This document shows, one piece after another, positions 20,189 through 29,000 of a stretch of DNA of 33,059 nt. The position numbers and the translations under genes are program-made. Position 1 is the first letter of the stretch. The number at the start of each line of letters is the position of its first letter. The notes beneath the pieces were generated by a model. It did not search any database, had not been told where the DNA came from, and saw nothing but the letters and a program-made list of their open reading frames with translations. This DNA is from Perkinsus olseni (Eukaryota > Perkinsozoa > Perkinsida): contig JABANN010000393.1 in the NCBI GenBank assembly GCA_013115125.1, positions 1-33,059 on the forward strand. The letters are read 5' to 3'.

Positions 20189-21850
20189 CTATTTTATGCA
20201 TTTACCAGCACACCATACTGCAGCTGAGCCCTCAGCGCTCACCCCTCCGTGGCGTCCATCACCCTTCATCTCATCGTGTTCTTTACATCCCGCAGGCGGG
20301 GCACTTGTGTCACCATCAGCAACCTTACTCCGTTCCAGCACAGCACTTCGGCACCCGATACGAGTTCGCTTCGTGCGACCTTCGTACCATCCAACATGAT
20401 CAGCCCAGTACATTTGTATTTCCCGCAGAATGTCCATGTCCCTTCCCCAGCTCAGTCGCTCCTCACAACATCCCAGTAAGTGCTTCAGATACTGCCAGAA
20501 GGCCACACTCAGGCCTTTGAATTCATGGACCCTGGGTTCCACCAGCTTCAGGAGAGCGTGCAGCTCAAGAAGACCCTCTACCGACGTCGTTGCATTCAAC
20601 CCCTGGCATGCGTCGCTCATCAAGAACATGCATCGAAGGCCGCTATTCGTAAGCCTGCTCTTCTTCCCCCAGCCCACCTTGGCATCGCTCTTCGACCGAC
20701 CGCCAGCAATCTCTTCGCCCTGTTTCCCATTTCTCAAACGGTCAGCGCCAGCAAGATTCTGGTCCGCATCAGAGGCGTGGTTCTCGCCATCTGAACTTCG
20801 CGGCATCGCATTCGGCCGGCTTAACTTTCCCGCACGCCGTGGTGAGCCGCTCTGTGTATGGTTCCTATCGGATCCTTTGGAGCGGCTCGCGCTCTCAACG
20901 CCATCAGCATTACGCCCTTCCTTCTCGCCGACTGCAAAGCGGTTGTTCTTCTCATCCAAACTGCGCGGCTTCGTACTCGACCGGCCGGGCTTCCGCACAC
21001 CGCTAGGAGAGGCGCCCGTCGTAAGATATCCTGCGGATTCACCAGCGCGTTTTGAGCTCTCATCCACGCCTCTGCGAGCAACATCACTTCCGCCAATTCT
21101 TTTGCTGTCGGAGGCTCTTCGCAAATTCGCCTGACGAGGTTTGCCAATAACGCGCTCCCTCGCTCTGCTTCTTTGGCTCCCCTTTGTGAGAACTAGAGAT
21201 GTATTCCTCGGAGATTTACCGCCATCCGCACTGCGACGAGCTAGCCTCCTCCGCAACTGCGCAGACTCTCCCGAAAGCTTTTCCCTCTTCCCCTTCTTTC
21301 GATCCGTAACTTCCTCCTTACTCGCTCCAGTCCTCTCGTCGTTATCTACATCCGATCCCGCCTTCCACTGGCCCTCATCAGGCGTCATTGTGTTCTCCTC
21401 ACACCTCCCTCTGCTACCCCCTTCCTTCCTAGCCACTATCCGAGCACTCCCATGCTTCTCTTCTGAGCAGCCCCGAGCGCCCCTATCATAAGCGCCTCCC
21501 CCTAGGAAGCGTCTCGTCCGAGAGGCCTTCCTCACGCCCTGAGCCACATCCAGTATAACCTGTCTCAGCCCTCCCTTCTCGACTCCCCCACCAGCCGCCT
21601 CCTTTCGCTTCAGTCTGAGCTGCCGGGCGTGAGAGTAGACCAACCGAAGGAATCCGAAGTCCAAGGCGGAGGCCGCCACTGTCTTACTGGTGGCCATGGA
21701 AAAAGCGAACTGGCCGAGCACCGAGTATCGGGGAGAACAATTACCCTCCATGAGGAATGCTGTCGTTATCCTGTCCTTCAGTGACTTCCAGCTCTGATAA
21801 TTTCGTGGCGCGGTGACGCTTGCTTCTTGTTGGTTGACACAACAGCACAT
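20189..21850 (-). CDS. Intronless 553-aa basic/Ser-rich orphan protein
   Basis: This is the longest uninterrupted frame in the window, and it is not recognised. The N-terminal 150 residues mix hydrophobic and basic stretches (FGFLRLVYSHARQLRLKRK). The middle (about 150-400) is low-complexity, rich in Arg, Ser, Gly, Lys and Asp, and probably disordered. The last 150 residues look folded: a helical segment MFLMSDACQGLNATTSVEG, then LLELHALLKL and AFWQYLKHLLGCCEERL, ending with Trp-rich EIQMYWADHVGWYEG. Several in-frame ATGs exist, so the start at 21850 may be too early; a later candidate is the Met of MATSKTV near 21700. The lack of introns sets it apart from most neighbours and would fit a retrocopy or an acquired gene, but nothing else proves either. 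Confidence 0.6.
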   Translation of the reverse strand: MCCCVNQQEASVTAPRNYQSWKSLKDRITTAFLMEGNCSPRYSVLGQFAFSMATSKTVAASALDFGFLRLVYSHARQLRLKRKEAAGGGVEKGGLRQVILDVAQGVRKASRTRRFLGGGAYDRGARGCSEEKHGSARIVARKEGGSRGRCEENTMTPDEGQWKAGSDVDNDERTGASKEEVTDRKKGKREKLSGESAQLRRRLARRSADGGKSPRNTSLVLTKGSQRSRARERVIGKPRQANLRRASDSKRIGGSDVARRGVDESSKRAGESAGYLTTGASPSGVRKPGRSSTKPRSLDEKNNRFAVGEKEGRNADGVESASRSKGSDRNHTQSGSPRRAGKLSRPNAMPRSSDGENHASDADQNLAGADRLRNGKQGEEIAGGRSKSDAKVGWGKKSRLTNSGLRCMFLMSDACQGLNATTSVEGLLELHALLKLVEPRVHEFKGLSVAFWQYLKHLLGCCEERLSWGRDMDILREIQMYWADHVGWYEGRTKRTRIGCRSAVLERSKVADGDTSAPPAGCKEHDEMKGDGRHGGVSAEGSAAVWCAGKCIK

Positions 21851-22134
21851 GAGACTGATTTAAGAAACACTTCCCGGAATATGACAGTAGCAAACCATAG
21901 CTTTTTTACGCTTTTTGAATCAAAATCACAGCGGCTCAAAAACTGAGCCGACATCTCGACCATCTCCGAATTATCAGCATAGCATTGACTAGAGTCCCGT
22001 TCGACCCCAACAGCGGCCCCCAGCTCTCAGTAATAACAATGACAGGCACCCCAACATCTCCCCTCAGAGGACAATATCGTAGTAGCAGCAGCAGAAGGTT
22101 TAATTTTACAACCATTCACGTCGAACCACCGGCA

Positions 22135-23736
22135 TCACTGGGCCGCCGCGCCCTTCTCGTAAATCCTGGCCAGTTCATCCCGATCAGATGCCTCATCATC
22201 GCTACTGTCACTGTCACTGCTGCTGCTCCCCGATGAACTATCACTACTACTACCACTACTACTGGACCCATCATCCTCATCACGACGTTTGCGTTTCAGA
22301 GCCCGCTCGGCCTGCAGCTGCGCCACTGCCTTCTCATGCGCCACGATCTCTCGCGCCCTCTCCTCGTTCTCCTTCACCTTCTGATTGTGTAGATTGAGCA
22401 GCCGAGCAACGTACCTTTTCAAGTTGCGTTGATCACGGGGCGACATAAGATCCACATCAAGCTCGCACAGCTGACCGGTAGCGTCATCCAAGACCACACC
22501 CGGCCGACCCTTCAGTTTCTTCTCCACCACCAAAGCCAGGTCCTCTGCCGTCAGCTGATTCATATCGTCTTCCAATTTATTTTTCTCGTCTATCGTGAGA
22601 GGCAAGTGAGCCTGACTACCCCTACCCGGGCTGCCTCCCTCTGGCGGAGTCCCCGGAGACGTAGCGGGTGGCTGCGTGAGAGAGATGCCCTTATCAGCTA
22701 GCATCGCCAGCTTCTCCTGTAGCTGAGCTATCTGCTTGTTCAGGGAGTCAAGATTCTGCTCGGAATCTTTACTACCCTTAGCTCTTTTGCTACCTCTTTT
22801 CTTTTTGCCACTCTTCGACCTATGGTTCTCCTTGGCCGTATTGGTCTCCGATTGGCCCCCATCCCCCTTCGAGAAAATTGCCGCCATCACCTCAGTGGAC
22901 ACGTAGTTCTCCTTGTAGTCCTCATTATTGATCTTATACGAAGCCTTCTGCACCAAATCAGCACCCAACTTGTTCAGCCTCTCCGCCGCTTTGAACGGCC
23001 CAGAGTCGCTCGGGAAATTCCTCAGTCCATGCCTAACTATCTTATTGATGTCCTTCTCCAACGCTAAGTGGGTCTCATATTTTCCCTCCTGGACGTTCTT
23101 GCGAATCGAGGCCAGATCAGTCGGCAGCTGATAGGCTCTGGGCTTGGCCCCTTCGATCTGCTCGGGGAAGCTTGCCGTACCATACCAATAGGAAATCCTG
23201 TCCTTCTCCTGTCTCTTTTGGCCGTCCTTTTTGATGCCTTCCAGCACTCCCAGTAGAGCGGACCTTCTCGTCTCAGCAAGCCCTTCTAATTTGGGTAAGG
23301 CTATCGCCTGGTCACCTTCCTCACTCTCACTGGACGGTGGTGGACTAGCCGCCTTGCTGGGCCGCCCACGACGCTTGGGTGCCCCATTACGGAGGGTAGC
23401 AGGGGGCTGGGCAGGGCCTGGGGACCCAGGGGAGGTCGCGGCCTGGCTGGATGAGGGTGAGGAGGCAGCCTGAGTAGCCCCAACATGAACTCATCTTGAG
23501 GGATCAGTACTCACCTTCCGACGTCTAGACGCGGATTTCGCCTTTGCCTTGGCTCTTGTTCGTCTAGTGGGTGGTGATGGCGGGTCGGCAGGGTAGCCGA
23601 CTTCCTCAAACTGCATGCCGGACTCCGCAATGGAGGTGTTCAGGTCGTCAGCTTCGTCCGGGCGGAGTAGCAGCTCGCCACGATGGAGCACCTCCGAAGG
23701 CTGCTGGGCGGTGGGAGTGGAAGAGAATTGCAGCAT
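22135..23736 (-). CDS. Bromodomain + NET (BET/GTE-like) chromatin protein
   Basis: Two exons, complement of 23515-23736 and 22135-23469, with a 45-nt GT-AG intron, give 518 residues. Such proteins read acetylated histones and recruit transcription factors in the nucleus. The N-terminus is Pro/Lys-rich with an AT-hook-like PKRRGRPSK. A bromodomain-like fold occupies about residues 173-248 (LPTDLASIRKNVQEGKYETH, EKDINKIVRHGLRNFPS). A Lys-rich linker and a coiled-coil candidate (LNKQIAQLQEKLAML) come next. A NET domain lies at about 363-431 (PLTIDEKNKLEDDMNQL, MSPRDQRNLKRYVARL). The tail is a long Ser/Asp tract. The acetyl-lysine-binding Asn, normally in a YNP-type motif, is not in its usual place (RNFPSDSGP), so ligand binding may be altered. 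The start at 23736 follows the tRNA-like block of the leader. Confidence 0.85.
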
Positions 23737-23819
23737 AGTCGGCTTCCACTGAAAATGAGGACGACATGACGATCCCGACTCTCCCACGACGAGAACATGC
23801 GCGATAGGAGAGAGTGAGA

Positions 23820-23880
23820 TACTGGAGGGATCGAACCGGGGACCTCGAGGACTGTGAAATTCCGTCACTCGCCACGAAAT
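23820..23880 (-). repeat. tRNA-like fragment in the leader of the BET-like gene
   Basis: On the minus strand a perfect box B (GGTTCGATCCC, complement of 23827-23837) follows a box-A-like TGGCGAGTGACGG at a tRNA-like distance. The T stem is only partly paired and no anticodon stem forms, so it is not a functional tRNA. It resembles the head of a tRNA-derived SINE. Confidence 0.4.
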
Positions 23881-23908
23881 TGTCCTTGTGATTTGATTTT
23901 GACCTGTA

Positions 23909-24436
23909 ATGCCAACATTCCCTACTTCACCCCCCTACAGTTGCCTCCGACCAGGAGCAGCCTCCAGCAGCTCCCCCAGCTCCGAGTGGGCGTCGGCTCT
24001 CGGAGTGTCTCGGGAGGATTCAGTCGAGATTTCTGATAGAAAAAGCGAAAAATCATTCTGGTCCCCCGCCTCGATGTCCGTGCCAGTGGTCCCTAAGCTG
24101 CTCCTGAAGCAGCAGCACGAGGAAGACGCTGAACCCCACTCGGCAAGCCAGGACCCTGTGATAGAATCCCTCGAGCGAGCCTTGATCGGCCAGGTCGATG
24201 CGACAGAGTTCGACCAGGGATACAGGGGAGACCGGCTTCCGAGCTTCGACGACGGTCGCGTCGTTCCAGAGCCTCTTACTAGTCCACCATCGCTGATAGA
24301 TCTGGCGAGGCCCCGCAGTGGTCCGGTGTCCAAAGGGAATACAGAAGGCCCGTTGTGGCAGCGAAAAAGGAAGGAGTGCGAGAGGCTGAGGAGAATCATC
24401 AGGGGAAGGACTCCGTATCGGGAGGGGGTATCTTAG
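23909..24436 (+). CDS. 175-aa unknown protein, divergent from the BET-like gene
   Basis: The frame opens with ATG at 23909 and closes with TAG at 24434-24436. The sequence is rich in Ser, Pro, Asp and Glu in the first half. A more ordered part follows: PVVPKLLLKQQHEED, DPVIESLERALIGQVDATEF and a basic C-terminus WQRKRKECERLRRIIRGR. A good 3' splice site (CCCTACAG at about 23938) suggests that the coding region may really start in an upstream exon or at the Met of MSVPVVPK (24074). No family recognised. It shares a short intergenic region with the minus-strand BET-like gene. Confidence 0.45.
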   Translation: MPTFPTSPPYSCLRPGAASSSSPSSEWASALGVSREDSVEISDRKSEKSFWSPASMSVPVVPKLLLKQQHEEDAEPHSASQDPVIESLERALIGQVDATEFDQGYRGDRLPSFDDGRVVPEPLTSPPSLIDLARPRSGPVSKGNTEGPLWQRKRKECERLRRIIRGRTPYREGVS

Positions 24437-24890
24437 GTTGAATCTGGCTTTACATAGGTAGCATGTACAATTTGTGTACCTGTATCTCGGAGTTTTCCCT
24501 TTGCGTTCAGTGCATCGACCAGGAGTTGTCGAAGCTCCCTGGGTGTCAGTTCATAGCTATTTCTACCTTATTGTAATTAAAGAGTATCTTAGGTTGACTC
24601 TAGTCTCATGAACTCTAGTCGTTTTCTAGTCAGGTGAAAAGCAGAGAGGATTCATCTCCCCGTGTCCTGAAGATTCCCCTTGCCTTCACTGCATCAGCAT
24701 GTGCAGAGCCCAGCAAGCGTAGTGGAGCTGTCGGTAGTAGTTCTTCCCTGTCAGAATTCAAGAGTATCTTCGGTTGATCCTAGCCTCATGGGAAGCATGT
24801 CGACCGTATCTTGGAGATTTCTGTTGCGTTCAGTGCATTAAGTTGAGCAAGACCGGTAGTAGTTCATCCCTTCCTCCCAACCCTATTATC
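24428..24890 (+). repeat. Three degenerate tandem units upstream of the hydroxylase
   Basis: Units start at 24428, 24584 and 24764 (spacings 156 and 180). Each opens with GTATCTTAGGTTGA or GTATCTTCGGTTGA and then TCTAG-like bases. Units 1 and 3 share ATCTYGGAGRTTT and GCGTTCAGTGCAT; unit 2 keeps a diverged form, GCCTTCACTGCAT. Units 2 and 3 end with GGTAGTAGTTC. The array fills the space between the 175-aa frame and the ATG at 24891, so it must include the hydroxylase promoter and leader. Single copies of the opening motif recur in three downstream introns. Confidence 0.65.
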
Positions 24891-25936
24891 ATGGCAACAG
24901 CAGTGGCCTCCCTTCCAAGCGACCATCCAGAGCCCCTCGAGGTCACCACGGTCGGCGGAGGGGCTGGTAAGGCGGCTAGCGAGGGCTACTCCAAAGTAGT
25001 GGACAAGCCCGTTCTCGACCAGGATGCGGTGCCCTTCACTCCCGATCCCGAGTTCGATCCTGAGGCGGTGGTTCGCACGGACGTCCCTGAGGTCGATGCC
25101 TTCTATTTGGACGGGATTCTCACGGAGAAGGAGTGCGACTACTTAGTCGAGCGAACTGAGAAGCTGGGTTACTCCTTCTGGGATCCCAAGCATGAAAATC
25201 CGGAAAATGACTTCCGCTCCGCCTACACTGTAGAGGTCATGCATCAGCAGCTGGCAGATTTGGTGTGGGAGAGATGCCGACGATTTGTTGAAAAAGCGGT
25301 AGTAAATATCCCGGACGATCCTGATGATCCGAACTATGAAGTGGACATTGTCGGACGGTGGGAGCCCTATGGGGTCCTCAGCAAGCTGCTATTTGCCCGG
25401 TAATAAACTGGCCTGGGCTGCCCGAGGGAATCTTAGGTTGACTCAGGTATTTGGAAGGTGGTCACTTCGCCCCGCATACTGATGGTACCAGCATAGTCGA
25501 TTTCAATAGACGAACGCTTTACACGGGGCTGCTCTACATCAACGACTGCGCCCCTGGTGACGGTGATACCAAGTTCTACTGCGACGCTCAGAAGGAGCTC
25601 GAGCTCGAGCCCAGAGGCCCTCGAGGACAGCTCAGTGGTCGGCCCGAGAACGTAGTGTTCTCAGCTCAATGCAAGCGGGGCCGGATGGTCGTGTTCTACG
25701 GCAGCAGCGTGCTTCATGAGGGCTCCTGGGCTTCGAAGAAGTACATCATCAGAACTGATATCCTCTACAAGCGCCACGACGAGCTCTGTACGGCCCCTGA
25801 GGACTTGGAGGCCTTCAACCTCTACATGGACGCCCAGCTGTTAGCAGAGAAAGGCCACTGCGACGAGGCGGCTAAGTTGTTTCGGAGGTGTTTTAGGATG
25901 AGCCCGGCCTTAGCCGAGGTCTACGGTATGATGTAG
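24891..25936 (+). CDS. Prolyl-4-hydroxylase-like 2OG/Fe(II) dioxygenase
   Basis: Two exons, 24891-25399 and 25447-25936, with a 47-nt intron, give 332 residues. Enzymes of this family hydroxylate proline or related residues on proteins, using Fe(II), ascorbate and 2-oxoglutarate. Visible marks are the dimer/lid region DAFYLDGILTEKECDYLVE, then WEPYG leading across the junction to HFAPHTDG (H-x-D, His180 and Asp182), a TGLLYIND strand, distal His in VLHEGS (His260) and a basic residue in KKYIIRTD (Arg272; Lys or Arg expected). After the jelly roll comes a short helical repeat resembling one TPR (KGHCDEAAKLFRRCFRMSP). There is no signal peptide or membrane anchor, so it is probably cytosolic or nuclear rather than a secretory collagen-type enzyme. 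The intron contains the recurrent motif. A weaker splice possibility at 25926 might extend the C-terminus. Confidence 0.85.
25400..25446 (+). other. Intron carrying the recurrent CTTAGGTTGACTC motif
   Basis: Donor CCG|GTAATA. The 3' half is GAATCTTAGGTTGACTCAG, so the motif itself supplies the AG acceptor. The joined exons give the family sequence ARYLEGGHFAPH, which confirms the splice. Confidence 0.75.
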
Positions 25937-26039
25937 TCTGCTGCTGTTGTTAATACTTCTACTCGTAGTGGTAGCTTCTGTTGCGTGGAGGGCGTTTGGG
26001 TGGCAGTGGAACGACTCAGCCGTTTTTCATAATTGGCGT

Positions 26040-29000
26040 ATGTCATCTTCTAAATCACCTTCCACGACGACCTGCATGTCCTCAGCCGAAGGGGTCCTGT
26101 GTGTGCTGGACGAACCCGTCCCGGAGCTGCAGATAGTAGCTCTCAAGCAGCTGCTGAGCATGGTCGACGACTACTGGACGGAAATCGCCGACTACCTACC
26201 CCAGATAGAGTCCATGTAGTCCTCTCGGTAGGATAGGGCTGCCCGCCCTGAGCTCGCTTCAGGTACGAAGACGAGACCTTCCCCGACCGCCACTTGGCCG
26301 CGTTGTTGGCCAGCAAGGTCTTCTTCAATCTTGAAGAGTACTGTTTCCTTCCGCGAAGGGACGTGACTGAGGCTCGTTCAGGTACGACGAAGCCCTGCGA
26401 TATGCTCTGGGAGCTGGAAGCCTGCTCGATGTCACCGCGAGGAGCGCTGATGAGTATACGGACACTATCGTGTCCAAGGCCATAGACGCGTATGTCCGTC
26501 ACCGCAACAGAGGTAGTCGGACAGGTGGGAAGGGGTTAGGGGCAGTCTGTGTGATGCCAGGTGACGAGGATGTTACTGATGGTTCGGGGGAGAAGCAGGA
26601 GGACTTCGACCCTCGGGTGGAGACGCTAGTGCAGACTCTCATGAAGGACGCTTTGGAGAAGGGTGACCTCAAGCAAGGTACTATCGTGCGGTTGTCTGTT
26701 ATGGTAAGACTGAGAGGTATTACGGTAGGGCTTGGGGTGGCCCTGGAGGCCCAGCGACTGGACTGGGTGGAGAGGTTCATCACTGACAAGGAGTCTCGCG
26801 TAGCTGAGATGCTGTTGTATTGCAAGAGTGAGCTCATCTGTGGCGGCCATGGGCGTTGGAAAGATTCCCTTCTCTCAGCGAACGCCTTGGAGGTGGTGGA
26901 TGACCGCCATTTTCGTGGCAAGGTGCTTGAGATGCTCATCAAGATCTACAAAACTGGTGAGCTGCCCTCGCCCTTCCCGGTGACTTACTCCCATACTCCG
27001 ATCCCATTCAGTCCCCGCTGGTCGTGATCGTGACTGGGCGGGCCTGGCGCAGTGTTACTTCCTTCTCAACCGACCCGAGGAGGTCGGCGCCATGCTCCGA
27101 GAACTGCTGGACAACCATGATAAGTAGCACCCTTGCACGACAGTCTCGGTTGGTGTGATGACGGCTCTCAGATTCGGCCGATTGACGGCTATGCAAATCG
27201 CCTTCGATCTGGCTGACAGCGAAGCCCAGCAGTTCTGTCAGACAGTGTCGGCCTGTGAGAATCTGAAGATTCCGCAGGAGGAATCTAAGGTTGAAGGTGG
27301 TGAGAGTCAGAGCGGAGAAGGTAGTACTGGAGCCCGCGGAGTGCTGAGTATATTGCCGGTGGTAGATGTGAAAATGGAGGATGCCAAGGAGCCTACTGCT
27401 GAGGATAAAAAGAGGGAGTGCATCGCCAACATCAAAAAGATTCTTGCCGGTGCGCTCGAGGGGGGGGTCTTGGGAAGATGGCAGTATGTTGATCGTGGTG
27501 CTGGTATTAGGTGACGCGCAGACTGATCTCAATCTCGAGTTCCTCTACCGTAACTCAGCGACAGACTTACTTTTGCTCGACGCCATTAAGGCGAACCAAC
27601 CGGATGAGAGGAACTCGGTAGTGCCTGGTTGCGGCGACGTTGTAGTCCCAGCGTTTGGGTGTCGTACTCTCATCCCCGAGGTTGTCGGTTCGATTCCACT
27701 GTGAGTGCTTTTTCTCGTCAGATCACCCATAACGGCATCGTCCTGTGCCATGCCCTCATGCAGTGCGGTACCACCAGCGATACCTTCCTTCGCGCTAATC
27801 TCGAGTGGCTCGGCAAAGCATCTTACTGGGCCAAGTTTACCGCTACTGGCAGTCTTGGAGTCATCCATAAGGTAATAGTCGGGCTGAACTCAGCCTGAAA
27901 TGCCGGGGTGCATGACTCCCTCGGGGATCGTCTGTGGGAGGGGGGCCCAATACGGGTATTGCCCGGTAACTAGACGTTGGCCTTGATGGGGCTCTTCCAG
28001 TCTGCAGGAGTTCAACTCGGACGGAGCTCATCAGACCAATCGTCAGAAAGGGTTTCCAGACCCAGCAGCGTGGTGCAGCACTCTGATAAGGAGAGAATCT
28101 TCTGAATGCAAATTTCTGAAATTTTCGGCACGTACTCGGAAGGGGGCCCACCTCAATTGGCACTTTTGGCGATCGTGGCTTCAACTACTGGAGGGTCGGC
28201 ATGTACAAGCCAGCGAGGGTCTCTCGTTCAGGGTCACCTCAGCGAGTCTCGATCGATTCTCTCCACCTACCTGCCTGCTGCTGCTGCTGCTGCCGAGGGC
28301 GCTGGTGCCTCGGGTGGGGATGCTGGTGGAGCCCAGAGCCCCAGCCCCTACAGTGAGGGTGGCGGCCTCTACGCCTTGGGGTTGATTCATGCTAACCACC
28401 ATACGACGGAGATCGTCAGCTACCTCAGGGAGATGCTGCAGCAGGTGCTTTATCCTGACCGACGCTCGAGTGTCGGGTGATGGTCGCCTTTTGTGTCAGT
28501 TTTCGGGCAGTGAAGTCCACCAAGTTGGAGCGTGCCTTGGTCTCGGCTTGACTGCCATGGGAAGTGCTGATCCCGTGGTGTATGAGGACCTCAAGAATAC
28601 CCTGTTCCAGGACAGTGCTGTCTCGGGTAAGATTGAACTTGGTTACGGGGATGCCTCCGTGGCTGAGGGCTTGGCTACTATTTCGTCCACTAAGAGGTGG
28701 ATATTCGACCGTTTGTCTGGCTGGGGACAGCAATAGTAGTACTCCCTCGTCGTCTTGATGTCTTCGGACTAGTCCCTGATGGAAGGCAGGTCGCGTTTGC
28801 GTCGTGCTATCTTCGATTGTTAGGTGAGGCTGCTGGATATGGTATGGGGTTGGTGATGACGGGCTCGGGAGATGAGACAGCTGTCAACGACCTCCTCAGT
28901 TACGCTAAGGACACGAGTCATGAGAAGGTAAAAGGGTGGTCACGTTAGAAGTCACAGGATGCCCCTGGAAAGAGAGACCATTGCCCGTGTTCAGATTATC

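Noticed and set aside
20430-21134. 234-codon plus-strand frame with Ser/Pro-rich composition
   Set aside because: It lies inside and antisense to the longer 553-aa minus-strand frame, which ends in a folded-looking domain; probably a shadow.
24428-24890. Dinoflagellate/Perkinsus spliced-leader gene array
   Set aside because: The known leader core (CCGTAGCCAT...GGCTCAAG) is absent here and elsewhere in the window; the array motif is different.
25937-26039. Fusion of the hydroxylase to RPN2 through a splice at 25926
   Set aside because: A donor/acceptor pair exists and keeps frame, but the two proteins are normally separate and RPN2 has its own ATG at 26040.
28928-28994. Earlier acceptor for RPN2 intron 13 giving a longer exon 14
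   Set aside because: Only the acceptor at 28994 keeps frame and restores the conserved [12 protein letters not shown] match.
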